A stretch of DNA of 64,000 nucleotides from Lachnospiraceae bacterium (GCA_028696165.1 JAQVHQ010000001.1:1-64000); one strand, 5' to 3'. Counted from the first letter of the stretch, positions 44,175 through 54,310 are shown. The notes: generated from the letters alone by a model not told the origin. Translations and numbers: made by a program.

Positions 44175-46346
44175 TCATTCCAATGGCTCGGCGGGAGTAA
44201 ACACTCTGCTGTTTCCCGCTTCAGCTGTCTTTTTCACTCTTTCCTGCGCCTCCTTGCAGAAATAATCCTGCGCACACAGAAGTACTTTTCCTCTCTTGTC
44301 AATCTTTTCATAGGTTCCACCCGGCTGCAGAATATGTGCTTTTAATGTATCCTGCATCTGAATATCCAGAATATGTATTACTTCCTGTTTTAATTTTTCA
44401 TTCTCTACAGGGAATACAATCTCCACCCTCTTGTCCAGATTACGCGGCATCCAGTCAGCGCTGCCCATATAGACCTCTTCTTTTCCATTACTGTAAAAAT
44501 AAAAGATTCTCGCATGCTCTAAGAAATTTCCCACAATAGAACGCACGGTAATATTCTCACTTATCCCCGGTATTCCCACTTTCAAAGAACAGATTCCCCT
44601 GATAATCAGGTCTATCTTTACTCCTGCTGCTGATGCACTGTATAAGGCAGCGATGATAACCGGGTCACACAGGGAATTCATCTTAGCGATAATATGCGCT
44701 TTCTGTCCTTTCTTTGCATGTTCTTCTTCCATTTTGATCAGATGCAGAAAGTAATCCTTCATCCAGATTGGAGCAACTATGAGTTTGTTCCAATGATCTG
44801 GCTCCGAATATCCCGACAACATATTAAAGACGGCCGTAGCGTCTTCCCCTATACGTGCATCACAAGTCAAGAGACCTGTATCCGTATATAGTTTTGCCGT
44901 AGAATCATTATAATTACCGGTACCCAGATGTACATACCTTCGAATACCCTCTTCTTCTCTGCGAACCACCAGGGTGATTTTACTGTGAGTCTTTAATCCC
45001 AACAGCCCATAGATAACATGGCATCCCGCTTTTTCCAGCATTTTTGCCCATACGATATTATTCTCTTCATCAAATCGTGCTTTCAATTCCACAAGTACCG
45101 TAACCTGTTTCCCATTTTCTGCCGCCTGTGCAAGGGCTGCAATGATAGGTGAATCACCACTTACCCGATACAGTGTCTGCTTAATCGCCAATACATCCGG
45201 ATCTTTCGCCGCCTGTTTTACAAAGGAAACTACGGGTTCAAAGCTGGTATAAGGATGATGCAGCAACACATCCTGTCTTCGAATCTGAGTGAAGATATCT
45301 TCACCGGTCTGCAGCGCCGGTACTGGTGCCGGGATATATTTTGGTGTTTTATATTCATCAAATCCTTCCATGCCATACATCTTCATCAGGAAGGTCAAAT
45401 CCAGCGGACCATTGATTTTAAATATATCCTCATCTTTGATGGCAAACTCTTCTTTTAAGATTTTCAGAAGACGTTTATCAATCTTTTCATCCACTTCCAA
45501 ACGGATGACCTCACCCCATTGGCGCATCTTCAGCTGTTTTTGTATTTCTTTCAGTAAATCTTCAGCCTCATCTTCGTCAATGCTAAGATCTGCATTTCTC
45601 ATAATTCGATAGGGATATGCACAGACAACATCATAACTCAAAAACAGCCGTTCAATATTTCTTTCTATGATTTCTTCTAACAGAATGACAACCTTTTTTC
45701 CTTCCCGGTCTGGGAGACGGACAATACGCGGCAGTACAGAAGGTACCTGAACTGTGGCAAATTCCAATGTCTTTTTACCTTTCCTGCCCTCTTCTCTTCG
45801 AATCAGCCCCCTGGTATGCTCCCCATCTGTATTCTCCTTTTTGCTGATTAAAGCACCTATATTTAAGGTCTTATTTCGAATCAGTGGAAATGGTCTTGCC
45901 GAATCCATCGCCATAGGTGTCAGAACCGGATATATATTTTCCTCGAAATAGCGATCAATAAACTGGCTTTGATCCACATCTAAATGCTCATGTTTGGTCA
46001 CCACATGCAGACCAATCTTCTCCAGCGAAGGAATCAGCGAACGGTTATATGTCGTATACTGTCCCTGCACCAATTCCTGGGTTCTGGTGCTGAGCTGTCT
46101 AAGCTGCTCCTTTGGTGTCAGTCCTGCTATATCAGGCTTCGTATATCCTGCATGAACCTGATCCTTTAAAGACGCTACGCGAATCATAAAAAACTCATCC
46201 AGGTTTGATGAAGTGATACTTAAAAATTTCAGGCGTTCAAAAAGAGGAATCGTTTTATCCCGTGCTTCCTCCAGAATTCGTTCGTCAAAGCTTAACCAGC
46301 TAAGTTCCCGGTTTCTATAATATTCTGTACTTTTATAATCATCCAT
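44175..46346 (-). CDS. ppk: Polyphosphate kinase 1
   Basis: This protein of about 723 residues has the four PPK1 domains: the N-domain (NRELSWLSFDERILEEA), head, and two catalytic C-domains with the phospho-His region (THSKITLVVRREEEG, YVHLGTGNYND) and the second-half GSADWMPRNLD. It makes polyphosphate from ATP reversibly. An ATG at 46346, ten bases after GGGGAG, is the better start; a GTG at 46355 is too close to the site. It lies directly after ppx. Confidence 0.94.
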   Translation of the reverse strand: MDDYKSTEYYRNRELSWLSFDERILEEARDKTIPLFERLKFLSITSSNLDEFFMIRVASLKDQVHAGYTKPDIAGLTPKEQLRQLSTRTQELVQGQYTTYNRSLIPSLEKIGLHVVTKHEHLDVDQSQFIDRYFEENIYPVLTPMAMDSARPFPLIRNKTLNIGALISKKENTDGEHTRGLIRREEGRKGKKTLEFATVQVPSVLPRIVRLPDREGKKVVILLEEIIERNIERLFLSYDVVCAYPYRIMRNADLSIDEDEAEDLLKEIQKQLKMRQWGEVIRLEVDEKIDKRLLKILKEEFAIKDEDIFKINGPLDLTFLMKMYGMEGFDEYKTPKYIPAPVPALQTGEDIFTQIRRQDVLLHHPYTSFEPVVSFVKQAAKDPDVLAIKQTLYRVSGDSPIIAALAQAAENGKQVTVLVELKARFDEENNIVWAKMLEKAGCHVIYGLLGLKTHSKITLVVRREEEGIRRYVHLGTGNYNDSTAKLYTDTGLLTCDARIGEDATAVFNMLSGYSEPDHWNKLIVAPIWMKDYFLHLIKMEEEHAKKGQKAHIIAKMNSLCDPVIIAALYSASAAGVKIDLIIRGICSLKVGIPGISENITVRSIVGNFLEHARIFYFYSNGKEEVYMGSADWMPRNLDKRVEIVFPVENEKLKQEVIHILDIQMQDTLKAHILQPGGTYEKIDKRGKVLLCAQDYFCKEAQERVKKTAEAGNSRVFTPAEPLE

Positions 46347-46361
46347 ATTTTTCACACTCCC

Positions 46362-47900
46362 CTACAGTTTTTTTCGAATCTTTACAATCGGACGAATACT
46401 ATATACCTCCTGGAAGAAATCTTCCTTGTCGCCCAAAAGTCCCCTCTCCAATGTATAATCTCTATCTGTATCCACAGTTAAAATCAATTCTTTTTCCCTA
46501 AGAGAAGTCTTTACCTTTTCTACTTTCTGCAGATGACTGCGGTCCATGGCATTGGCCATGCGAAGTATCGCTGTGAGTTTTGCAACTACCAGATACTGTT
46601 CTCTGGTTAAAGGAGTACTCCTGGATAATTCCACATAATATTCAAAAGGATTATTATTAAAATAAACCACGTAGGCAATCATCTCCCGCTCCATATGAGA
46701 TAGTCCAATAATCTCCGTCGCCTGGATAATTCGTGCAGAGCTTTCTGATACAAAGTTCTGACTAATATACTTACCGCAGTCATGAAGTAAGATTGCAATA
46801 CGAAGCAGAAGCCTCTCCCGCTTCCCCATTCCGTGAACCTTTCTCATACCATCATAGATTGCAGTTGCTATCATATCCACATTCTGCACATGAGGACGAC
46901 TGCTGGAATACCGCTTACCGATGTTCTTTGCAGCCATAAATATGTCATTTTCAAAATCATGTGTTCTCTTGATGAATTTATTCTTTTCTGCATATTCATA
47001 TGCCAGCCCATCCACCAGCTGTACCCCCGGTGTCCAAATCGTCTCTGCCCCCAATTCTTCTATCAGACGCCGGTATAATACTGCAGACGGAATAAGCAGG
47101 GACGCATATTCCAGTGGGATACCCATATCTGCTGCAAGTTCCAGTGGAGAACGACGGGTGATTTTCTCGTACCATTTGATAAAGTCTTTATACTCCATGA
47201 TGTTGCTGTTTGGATTTCCACCTTTTGCAATCACATCTGCAAAATAATCACCCACCAGAATTACATTCTTAATGACTCTGTCTTTTACATGCATCCGCTT
47301 AAAGTTACCGATTTCATTCTGAATCAATTCCTGCACCAGCTGTTCATAATGGGTCGTCTCCCTCTCCAGACAGGATAATTTCTCACGTATACGCAGATTA
47401 CCCAACCGGATATTCTGAGTGGTAACAAGTGCATCCTTATCAAACAGCGAAATCTGCAGGCTGCCGCCTCCCACGTCCACAATGGCAGTACCTTTTTCGA
47501 TACTCTTCAGGAATTCTGTTTCCTTAGAAGCGATAGACTTATATCCCAGATATCTTTGTTCTGAGTTGCTCAGAATATCTACCTTCAATCCGGTCTGCTG
47601 ATAGATATGCTCCAGCAAAATCACTTGATTGCGCACTTCTCTTACTGCACTGGTGGCGCAGGCACGATAATCCGTCACCTGATACTCCTTCATAATCTCT
47701 GTAAAATCCTTTAATACTCTGCACAATTCATCTACCAGACTCTGCCCTATTTTTCCTGTGGCGAATGCATCTTTACCCAATTCCAACTTCTGACAGACCT
47801 GATTGATACTTCTTATGCCAAAATTCTTTGACATTTCAAAGATTTCCATAGTCACATTATAGGATCCAATATCTATTGCCGCAAATGTGGTAATTGCCAT
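46362..47900 (-). CDS. ppx: Exopolyphosphatase / pppGpp phosphatase (Ppx/GppA)
   Basis: This 512-residue actin-fold phosphatase has AAIDIGSYNVTME at the start and DVGGGSLQISLFD near residue 145. A C-terminal HD-like domain (ILLHDCGKYIS near 382) ends it, as in full-length Ppx/GppA. It degrades polyphosphate from the ends or converts pppGpp to ppGpp. It precedes ppk in one operon, so synthesis and breakdown of polyphosphate are made together. GAAGGTG precedes the ATG. Confidence 0.92.
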   Translation of the reverse strand: MAITTFAAIDIGSYNVTMEIFEMSKNFGIRSINQVCQKLELGKDAFATGKIGQSLVDELCRVLKDFTEIMKEYQVTDYRACATSAVREVRNQVILLEHIYQQTGLKVDILSNSEQRYLGYKSIASKETEFLKSIEKGTAIVDVGGGSLQISLFDKDALVTTQNIRLGNLRIREKLSCLERETTHYEQLVQELIQNEIGNFKRMHVKDRVIKNVILVGDYFADVIAKGGNPNSNIMEYKDFIKWYEKITRRSPLELAADMGIPLEYASLLIPSAVLYRRLIEELGAETIWTPGVQLVDGLAYEYAEKNKFIKRTHDFENDIFMAAKNIGKRYSSSRPHVQNVDMIATAIYDGMRKVHGMGKRERLLLRIAILLHDCGKYISQNFVSESSARIIQATEIIGLSHMEREMIAYVVYFNNNPFEYYVELSRSTPLTREQYLVVAKLTAILRMANAMDRSHLQKVEKVKTSLREKELILTVDTDRDYTLERGLLGDKEDFFQEVYSIRPIVKIRKKL

Positions 47901-47947
47901 ATAATCACCTTCTTTTTCTTTTCTGCTTTTTTCTTATTTTACTATGA

Positions 47948-47989
47948 AAAATGGGTAAATACCAGTGTTTTCCGGCATTTACCCATTTT
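47948..47989. terminator. Terminator after the DUF815 gene
   Basis: AAAATGGGTAAAT and ATTTACCCATTTT, 13 pairs around a 16-base loop, lie between DUF815 and ppx. T-tract on both ends. Confidence 0.75.
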
Positions 47990-48042
47990 ATTTCGTATTT
48001 TCAGATTATTTGTTGTTAATTCAATATATACACTGACGTTCT

Positions 48043-49341
48043 TTATTTTGCTACGCCTAAAAGGTGGTCTATAAACTGCTGTGCAGTTCTTCCAGACAAG
48101 CCTCCATGAGCCAGTTCCCATTTATTAGCCTCTAAGAGCAGGTCTTCTTGTGACATGTTAAGCTGATTTTTCTCAGCCAGCACTTTGACTATATTCTGGA
48201 ATTCTTTTTTGCTCGGTGATGAGAAGAATATGGTAACACCAAAACGTGCAACAAGAGATAATTTTTCCTGAACAGTATCGGATGCATGAAGCTGGTCTCT
48301 TCTTCCCTCTTTGTCTGCAAATTCTTCTTTAATCAGATGACGACGGTTAGAAGTTGCATATATTAAGATATTGTTTGGTTTCTTCTCCAGTCCGCCTTCG
48401 ATGACAGCCTTTAAGTATTTATACTCAATTTCAAACTCTTCAAAGGACAAATCATCCATATAGATGATGAACTTGTAATTACGATTTTTAATCTGGGTAA
48501 TCACGTCATTTAAATCCTGGAATTGATGTTTGTATACTTCTATGATACGAAGTCCCTGATCATAATACTGATTTAAAATTGCTTTGATACTGGAAGACTT
48601 ACCGGTTCCTGCATCACCAAATAACAGACAGTTGTTCGCTTTTCTTCCTTCTACAAAAGCCTCTGTATTCTCAATTAATTTCTTCTTGGCAATCTCATAT
48701 CCTACCAAATCATCTAAGTGCACGTGAGCGATATTGGTAATCGGAGTAATTTCCACATGATCCTGCTCATCGTGTCCCACACGAAAAGCTTTGTGAAGTC
48801 CTAATTTCCCCACGCCAAATTCCTTATAGAAATAAACCATGTCATCCATAAATTCCTGCACATCAACGGCATTATGCAGTCTCTCACTTAAGCTGCAGAT
48901 ACGGTCACGAATACGTTTATTAAATAATTTGCTTCCCTCATTAATATTCTGATAACTGCCGATAATCTCACAAGCTTTTGTACCCAGAGCCGAATCCAGC
49001 CGATTCAAATCAAATTCATACAGTTCTCTGAAAATAGTGAAATCATGTCTGGCAAATTCATTAATACTGCCCTGTACCGGTCCAACGATCTCACAGGCGG
49101 TACTAAAAGCATTTTCATTATTTACCAGCAAAAAAGTCAGATAATTATGCCACAAGTTTCCGGCAAATCCATAGCTTCCTGCCATCTCCACAAGCTCATG
49201 AACGCAAGCGAACAAGACACTTCTTCCCACCTCTTCGTCCAGATTTTCATTCTGACACAGCTGCATTAATTCTTCCATCCGATAAAGTACATCTTCCTGC
49301 TCAGGGAAACGGTATAAGATACATTCCTTAGTTTTTAACAT
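48043..49341 (-). CDS. DUF815 family AAA-type ATPase
   Basis: This 432-residue protein has an N-terminal helical region of about 200 residues and an AAA+ core with Walker A LLFGDAGTGKSSS near 243 and Walker B FIIYMDDLSFE near 300. Arg-finger-type segments (ATSNRRHLI, EFADKEGRRDQLH) follow. DUF815 proteins are common but their substrate is unknown. It lies 12 bases after pheA and ends the folC-pheA operon with a terminator. GAGAGGAG precedes the ATG. Confidence 0.85.
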   Translation of the reverse strand: MLKTKECILYRFPEQEDVLYRMEELMQLCQNENLDEEVGRSVLFACVHELVEMAGSYGFAGNLWHNYLTFLLVNNENAFSTACEIVGPVQGSINEFARHDFTIFRELYEFDLNRLDSALGTKACEIIGSYQNINEGSKLFNKRIRDRICSLSERLHNAVDVQEFMDDMVYFYKEFGVGKLGLHKAFRVGHDEQDHVEITPITNIAHVHLDDLVGYEIAKKKLIENTEAFVEGRKANNCLLFGDAGTGKSSSIKAILNQYYDQGLRIIEVYKHQFQDLNDVITQIKNRNYKFIIYMDDLSFEEFEIEYKYLKAVIEGGLEKKPNNILIYATSNRRHLIKEEFADKEGRRDQLHASDTVQEKLSLVARFGVTIFFSSPSKKEFQNIVKVLAEKNQLNMSQEDLLLEANKWELAHGGLSGRTAQQFIDHLLGVAK

Positions 49342-49353
49342 AATAGCTCCTCT

Positions 49354-50484
49354 CTAGTAATTACCAAACACACGCAGAGATGATGTCTCTGCTGCCAGAC
49401 CACGAAGGGCATTCTTCACAGCACTGTCATTTAAACTTCCCTCAAAATCCACAAAGAACCGGTATTCCCAGCTTCGCTCATAGATAGGACGTGATTCGAT
49501 CTTCGTCATATTCAGATTGTTGTATATAAAATGTGACAAGATATTATACAGACTTCCGCTTTCATGAGGGATTTCAAAACACACGCTTATTTTTCTTGCC
49601 TTTGATGTAAATATCTTATCCTCAGACACTACGATAAACCGTGTAGAATTATAATCATTATAATATGGGTGTTCTTCCAATATCTTTAAGCCATAGGCTT
49701 CTGCTGCATAACGGCTTGACAAAGCTGCTTTCGTCTTATCTTTGCCATCGGCTACCATCTTGGCTGCCACAGCAGTATTGCCACACTCCACAGTTTTCCA
49801 CGACTCATGCTCACTTAAGAAAGGTTTGCACTGCATCAGTGCCTGCGGATGCGACTGCACCATCTCAATGTCTGATAATTCTGCTTCGGGCAGACCCACC
49901 AGTACATGCTGACACTTTACAAGCTGTTCTCCTACTATATAGTGATCGTACTCTTCTAACAGGTCATAATTTTCATACACACTGCCTGCGGTGGAATTCT
50001 CTATCGGCAGTACTGCATAATCAGCCTGTCCGGAGCTTACCATCTCCATGGCATCTTTCCAGTTTACCACATGGAATGCTTTGACATTCTTTCCAAAGAA
50101 CGCGATCGTTGCCTCGTGACTATACGCACCTTCAATTCCCTGATATACCACCCGGGCATTCTCTGTATCTATGTGGTCCACCAGACGAAAACGTGTCTTC
50201 TCCTCATATCCATTCTCTGTCAACATCTGATACTGCAGTTTCCTGCTCATAGCCATTATCTGCTGAAACAGTTCCTGTATCCCATGGGCATTAAACTCGC
50301 TTGAGGATTTTTCTCGCAAAACTTTCAGTTTTTCCTGCTCTCGCTTTTTATCAAATACCGGTTTGCCGGTCTCGATTTTAAATGCAGCAACTTCTTTTGA
50401 TATATCCATGCGCCGTTCAAACAGCTGCAGAATCTGACTGTCTATGTCATCAATCTGGTCTCTTAATTCCAGTAAATCTATCAT
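49354..50484 (-). CDS. pheA: Bifunctional chorismate mutase / prephenate dehydratase
   Basis: This 376-residue P-protein has an AroQ-type chorismate mutase domain (residues 1-85, with LRDQIDDIDSQIL and KREQEKL), a prephenate dehydratase domain (YQGIEGAYSHEAT; PIENSTAGSV) and a C-terminal ACT domain with the ESRP motif for phenylalanine feedback. It converts chorismate to phenylpyruvate. It is co-transcribed with folC (24-base gap) and DUF815. Confidence 0.95.
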   Translation of the reverse strand: MIDLLELRDQIDDIDSQILQLFERRMDISKEVAAFKIETGKPVFDKKREQEKLKVLREKSSSEFNAHGIQELFQQIMAMSRKLQYQMLTENGYEEKTRFRLVDHIDTENARVVYQGIEGAYSHEATIAFFGKNVKAFHVVNWKDAMEMVSSGQADYAVLPIENSTAGSVYENYDLLEEYDHYIVGEQLVKCQHVLVGLPEAELSDIEMVQSHPQALMQCKPFLSEHESWKTVECGNTAVAAKMVADGKDKTKAALSSRYAAEAYGLKILEEHPYYNDYNSTRFIVVSEDKIFTSKARKISVCFEIPHESGSLYNILSHFIYNNLNMTKIESRPIYERSWEYRFFVDFEGSLNDSAVKNALRGLAAETSSLRVFGNY

Positions 50485-50508
50485 CTTTTTGCTCCTTATA
50501 TTATCATT

Positions 50509-51843
50509 TTACTTTTTCTGATTTTCCAGACACTGTACCATCTGTCCTAAGAAAGAAAGCGAACCGAAAGCTACGATTACATCATCCTCTCCGGCGTGGC
50601 TTTTGGCCAATTCAACAGCTTTTCCGATATCACCTGCACAAATTACGCACTCATGATAAGATCTCGCTGCCTCTGCTAATTCTTCTGCAGGCAGTGCCCT
50701 TACATTATCCGGAGTTTCTATTGTTATAATCTCCTGAGCAAGCGGTGCTGTTGTCTCTAATACCTGTGTATATTCCTTATCACGAAAGACACCCATAATA
50801 TAGATTTTTTTCTTTCCCGGAAAATACTTCTCCAGTGACGTGGCAAGCTGCTTTGCTCCATCCGGATTATGTGCTCCATCTATGATAAAATATGGATTTT
50901 TTTCCACAATCGTAAAACGCCCATCCCACTTTGCCTTCTTTAAACCTGTTTTTATTACAGTTTCCGTAATCTTCGGGTACTCCTCCATCAAAGCATAGGC
51001 TGCCTCTATGGCCAGTGCCGCATTTTCAATCTGATAACTTCCAATCAGAGAAGTCTCATAGCTGTCCTTGCGAAGTCCGCCTAATTCCCTTCTCTCTTTC
51101 CATTCTTTAGGGCTTGCAGGATACAAAAAGCCATTTCCTGTCACATCCTCTTTCCAGACCTTTAACTGATGAAAATCCACGCCCTTATAAATGCATTGTT
51201 CTTCTTTCGCCTTATTGATGATGCACGCCTCTACTTCAGGCGCCTGTCTGCCATAAACTACTTTACAGCCTTTTTTTATAATACCGCATTTTACCTGAGC
51301 GATGGCTTCCAGCGTATCGCCTAAGAACCCCACATGGTCTCTGCTGATTGCCGCAATTACAGCCACCATCGTATTCGTCACAATATTAGTCGCATCTGTA
51401 GCTCCGCCCATACCGCATTCTAAAACTACGATATCACATTTTTTCATAGCAAAATATACAAATCCCACCATAGTCTCAATCTCGAAAGGTGTGGGATGAG
51501 GCAGTCCTTCTGATGTCATCTCTCCAATTACCTCAGCAACTGCTCCCATACACTCTGCAAAGTCTTCTCTGGAAATGTATTCTCCATTCACCTGCAGACG
51601 TTCTCTATATGCAAAAATTGTAGGCGATATATATCTGCCCACCTTATACCCAGCTTCCTTAATTATCGTGGATACATACGCAAGTACAGAGCCTTTCCCA
51701 TTCGTTCCGGCAATGTGAACGAATTTCAGCTTCTGTTCCGGATGGCCTAATCTTTTGGCCATCTCCTGCATATTACCAAGTCCTAAGACACTGCCGTAAC
51801 TTTCCGCATCTTTTATAAATGCTCTTGCTTCTTCATAATTCAT
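50509..51843 (-). CDS. folC: Folylpolyglutamate / dihydrofolate synthase
   Basis: This 444-residue Mur-ligase-type enzyme has the P-loop in HIAGTNGKGSV near residue 45, a Thr/Glu site in TPFEIETMVGF and a late DGAHNPDGAK motif. It adds glutamate to folates; whether it also makes dihydrofolate from dihydropteroate is not visible. No other folate genes are nearby. Its promoter is at 51905-51933 and it begins the folC-pheA-DUF815 operon. Confidence 0.92.
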   Translation of the reverse strand: MNYEEARAFIKDAESYGSVLGLGNMQEMAKRLGHPEQKLKFVHIAGTNGKGSVLAYVSTIIKEAGYKVGRYISPTIFAYRERLQVNGEYISREDFAECMGAVAEVIGEMTSEGLPHPTPFEIETMVGFVYFAMKKCDIVVLECGMGGATDATNIVTNTMVAVIAAISRDHVGFLGDTLEAIAQVKCGIIKKGCKVVYGRQAPEVEACIINKAKEEQCIYKGVDFHQLKVWKEDVTGNGFLYPASPKEWKERRELGGLRKDSYETSLIGSYQIENAALAIEAAYALMEEYPKITETVIKTGLKKAKWDGRFTIVEKNPYFIIDGAHNPDGAKQLATSLEKYFPGKKKIYIMGVFRDKEYTQVLETTAPLAQEIITIETPDNVRALPAEELAEAARSYHECVICAGDIGKAVELAKSHAGEDDVIVAFGSLSFLGQMVQCLENQKK

Positions 51844-51904
51844 CCTTTGAAACCTTCATTTTCTATATACTTCAAATCAATTCTCTATTAACATAGCATT
51901 TTTC

Positions 51905-51933
51905 ATTATAGTACAGGATGACGCATTTTTCAA
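51905..51933 (-). promoter_or_regulatory. Promoter of the folC-pheA-DUF815 operon
   Basis: On the minus strand TTGAAA (51928-51933), 17 bases and TATAAT (51905-51910), a near-consensus site about 62 bases before the folC start. Confidence 0.65.
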
Positions 51934-52025
51934 ACAAAATGCCAAAATATTGTATAAACCTGACTTTTTTTCATCAAACTATATCTGAAGTCTGTTTAGC
52001 CGAATATCTATAGGAGGAATTTCTT

Positions 52026-52415
52026 ATGATAAAACGAAATTATTTAATATGCGGAAGCCTGGGATGGTGTCTGGAAATTTTCTGGAGTGGTCTGCATTCT
52101 TTTGCAATAAAAGACTATCATCTTATGGGGCAGTCCTCGTTATGGATGTTTCCCATCTATGGTATGGGAGCTTTTATCGGGCCTATATCAAGGCGCATGT
52201 GTCATTATCCTTTTTATATCCGCGGTTTATTATATACCGAGGCTATCTTTTTGATCGAATATCTCACCGGAAGCATCCTTACCTATTTTTCCGTCTGTCC
52301 ATGGGACTACAGCCAGGCAGCACTAAACTACAAAGGCCTGATTCGTCTGGACTATGCACCCCTTTGGTTTATCACAGGACTGCTGTTTGAAAAAATAATG
52401 TGCCGTTCGTCTTGA
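52026..52415 (+). CDS. CmpB-like putative ABC-transporter membrane protein (small)
   Basis: This 129-residue membrane protein has about four hydrophobic segments and the conserved SSLWMFPIYGMGA and CPWDYS segments of the putative ABC-transporter permease family (CmpB type). No ATPase partner is near. Family function is not known. TAGGAGGAA precedes its ATG. The pyrB promoter overlaps its stop codon. Confidence 0.8.
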   Translation: MIKRNYLICGSLGWCLEIFWSGLHSFAIKDYHLMGQSSLWMFPIYGMGAFIGPISRRMCHYPFYIRGLLYTEAIFLIEYLTGSILTYFSVCPWDYSQAALNYKGLIRLDYAPLWFITGLLFEKIMCRSS

Positions 52416-52440
52416 ATTTCATGTAAATTTATTATATGAT
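52412..52440 (+). promoter_or_regulatory. Promoter of pyrBI overlapping the upstream stop codon
   Basis: TTGAAT (52412-52417), 17 bases and TATGAT (52435-52440). The leader of about 35 bases leaves no room for a PyrR-type attenuator. Confidence 0.55.
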
Positions 52441-52481
52441 GATTGGTAAAGTAAATGAATAACACACTAAGGAGGATACGA

Positions 52482-53399
52482 ATGAGACATATAATGAGTC
52501 CATTGGATTTCAGTACCGATGAGTTGGAAAAGCTCATGGATCTGGCCAATGATATTGAATCAAATCCTGATAAATACGCCCATGTTTGTGAGGGAAAACG
52601 CTTAGCTACACTATTCTATGAGCCAAGTACAAGAACACGTTTAAGCTTTGAGGCAGCCATGATGGCATTAGGTGGAAAGGTGCTTGGATTCTCTGATTCC
52701 ACTTCCTGCTCCGCAACCAAAGGTGAAAGTGTTGCAGACACCATTCGCACCGTATCCTGCTATGCACATATCGCTGCTATCCGCCATCCCAAAGAAGGAG
52801 CAGCTCTAGTAGCTTCTATGGCTTCTAAGATTCCTGTCATGAATGCAGGTGATGGTGGTCATCAGCATCCTACACAGACACTGACCGATCTTTTGACTAT
52901 CCGTTCTTTAAAAGGACGTCTGAACAATCTGACCATCGGTCTGTGCGGTGATTTAAAATTCGGCCGTACCGTTCACTCCCTTATTGAAGCATTGGTTCGA
53001 TATACCGGCATCAAGTTCATCCTGATTTCTCCGGAAGAGCTTCGTATTCCCGGTTATATCCGAGATGATGTTCTTGATAAGACGAAGACACCATTTGAAG
53101 AAGTTACCCGTTTAGAGGATGCTCTTCCTCAACTGGATTTACTCTACATGACCCGTGTTCAGAAGGAACGTTTCTTCAACGAAGAAGATTACGTCCGCAT
53201 GAAAGATTTCTACATACTGGATAAAGAAAAAATGAAACTGGCTGGACCGGACATGCTGGTTATGCATCCGCTGCCTCGTGTAAATGAGATTTCCGTGGAA
53301 GTAGACTCCGATCCCCGTGCTGTATACTTCAAACAGGTTCAATATGGAATGTATGTACGTATGGCACTAATCATGACCTTATTGGAATTGGAGGTATAG
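52482..53399 (+). CDS. pyrB: Aspartate carbamoyltransferase, catalytic subunit
   Basis: This subunit of about 305 residues has the carbamoyl-phosphate site [12 protein letters not shown] and [11 protein letters not shown] near 130, and a late [10 protein letters not shown]. It makes carbamoyl-aspartate in pyrimidine synthesis. The start at 52482 follows AAGGAGG; the frame begins at 52455. The following pyrI shows it belongs to the two-subunit (class B) enzyme regulated by nucleotides. Confidence 0.95.
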   Translation: MRHIMSPLDFSTDELEKLMDLANDIESNPDKYAHVCEGKRLATLFYEPSTRTRLSFEAAMMALGGKVLGFSDSTSCSATKGESVADTIRTVSCYAHIAAIRHPKEGAALVASMASKIPVMNAGDGGHQHPTQTLTDLLTIRSLKGRLNNLTIGLCGDLKFGRTVHSLIEALVRYTGIKFILISPEELRIPGYIRDDVLDKTKTPFEEVTRLEDALPQLDLLYMTRVQKERFFNEEDYVRMKDFYILDKEKMKLAGPDMLVMHPLPRVNEISVEVDSDPRAVYFKQVQYGMYVRMALIMTLLELEV

Positions 53400-53402
53400 G
53401 AT

Positions 53403-53837
53403 ATGTTAAATGTTGGAAGAATTAATGAAGGTTTTGTACTTGACCATGTAAAAGCCGGTAAGAGCATGACAATCTATCATGACCTGGGACTGGATAAACT
53501 GGACTGTACTGTAGCAATCATCAAGAACGCTAAAAGCAATAAGATGGGAAAGAAAGACATTCTTAAGGTAGAATGCCCTATTGATAATCTGGATTTAAAT
53601 ATTCTCGGATTTATTGATCATACCATTACCGTGAATATTATCAAGGATGGAGAAATCGTAGAAAAGAAAGATCTTCATCTGCCAAAGCAGATTGTAAATG
53701 TCATCCGCTGCAAGAATCCTCGCTGTATCACTTCGGTTGAACAGGGATTAGATCAGATCTTTGTACTTTCCGATGAAGAAAAGGAAGTATACCGCTGTAA
53801 ATACTGTGAAGAGAAGTATCGCGGAAGCAAACGATAA
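53403..53837 (+). CDS. pyrI: Aspartate carbamoyltransferase, regulatory subunit
   Basis: This 144-residue PyrI has an N-terminal allosteric domain and a C-terminal zinc domain with Cys at CKNPRC and CKYC (C4 site) near residues 103-136. It binds nucleotide effectors and joins catalytic trimers. It starts four bases after the pyrB stop and is preceded by GGAGG. RNase P RNA follows. Confidence 0.94.
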   Translation: MLNVGRINEGFVLDHVKAGKSMTIYHDLGLDKLDCTVAIIKNAKSNKMGKKDILKVECPIDNLDLNILGFIDHTITVNIIKDGEIVEKKDLHLPKQIVNVIRCKNPRCITSVEQGLDQIFVLSDEEKEVYRCKYCEEKYRGSKR

Positions 53838-53844
53838 TTTTAAT

Positions 53845-53873
53845 TTGATTTGAACCGGGTGGTGTGGTATAAT
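53845..53873 (+). promoter_or_regulatory. Promoter of RNase P RNA
   Basis: TTGATT (53845-53850), 17 bases and a consensus TATAAT (53868-53873); the predicted start 7-8 bases later meets the first base of the RNA. Confidence 0.75.
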
Positions 53874-53880
53874 GGCTTCC

Positions 53881-54228
53881 GGAGTAGAATATATGATCGC
53901 GGCTGACAATGCCGAAAGGCGTCAGGTGAGGAAAGTCCGGGCTTCGCAGGGCAGGATGCCGGATAACGTCCGGTGGAGGAGACTCTAAGGAAAGTGCAAC
54001 AGAAATATACCGCCAGTCTGACTGGTAAGGGTGGAATGGCAGTGTAAGAGACTACCGCCTCACTGGTAACAGGGAGGGCATATGTAAACCCCATTCGAAG
54101 CAAGACCGAATAAAAGCAATGCAGTTGCCCGCTGCCATACGCTTTAGGTGGGTCGCTTGAGCCTGTTGGCAACAGCAGGTCTAGATAGATGATCATACAC
54201 GACATAACCCGGCTTATCGTTCTGCTCC
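53881..54228 (+). ncRNA. rnpB: RNase P RNA (bacterial type)
   Basis: The RNA has the conserved marks of bacterial RNase P RNA: GAGGAAAGTCCGGGC (P4 5' side), ACAGAAATATACCGCC, GGTAAGGGTG, and a 3' block ending in ATAACCCGGCTTAT. The P1 stem GGAGTAGAA (53881) with TTCTGCTCC (54220) sets the ends. About 348 bases, most consistent with type A. It is the catalytic part of the enzyme that cuts pre-tRNA 5' ends. Confidence 0.93.
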
Positions 54229-54257
54229 ACCTTTATAAAGACAAAATATGAACAAGA

Positions 54258-54310
54258 TAAAAAAATCCCCATAAGATAATATCATTTTTATTATCTTATG
54301 GGGATTCTTT
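54258..54310. terminator. Bidirectional terminator between rnpB and the nucleoside kinase
   Basis: AATCCCCATAAGATAAT pairs with ATTATCTTATGGGGATT (17 pairs, 9-base loop) with A- and T-tracts outside; the T-tract is longer on the minus strand, serving the kinase operon. Confidence 0.85.
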
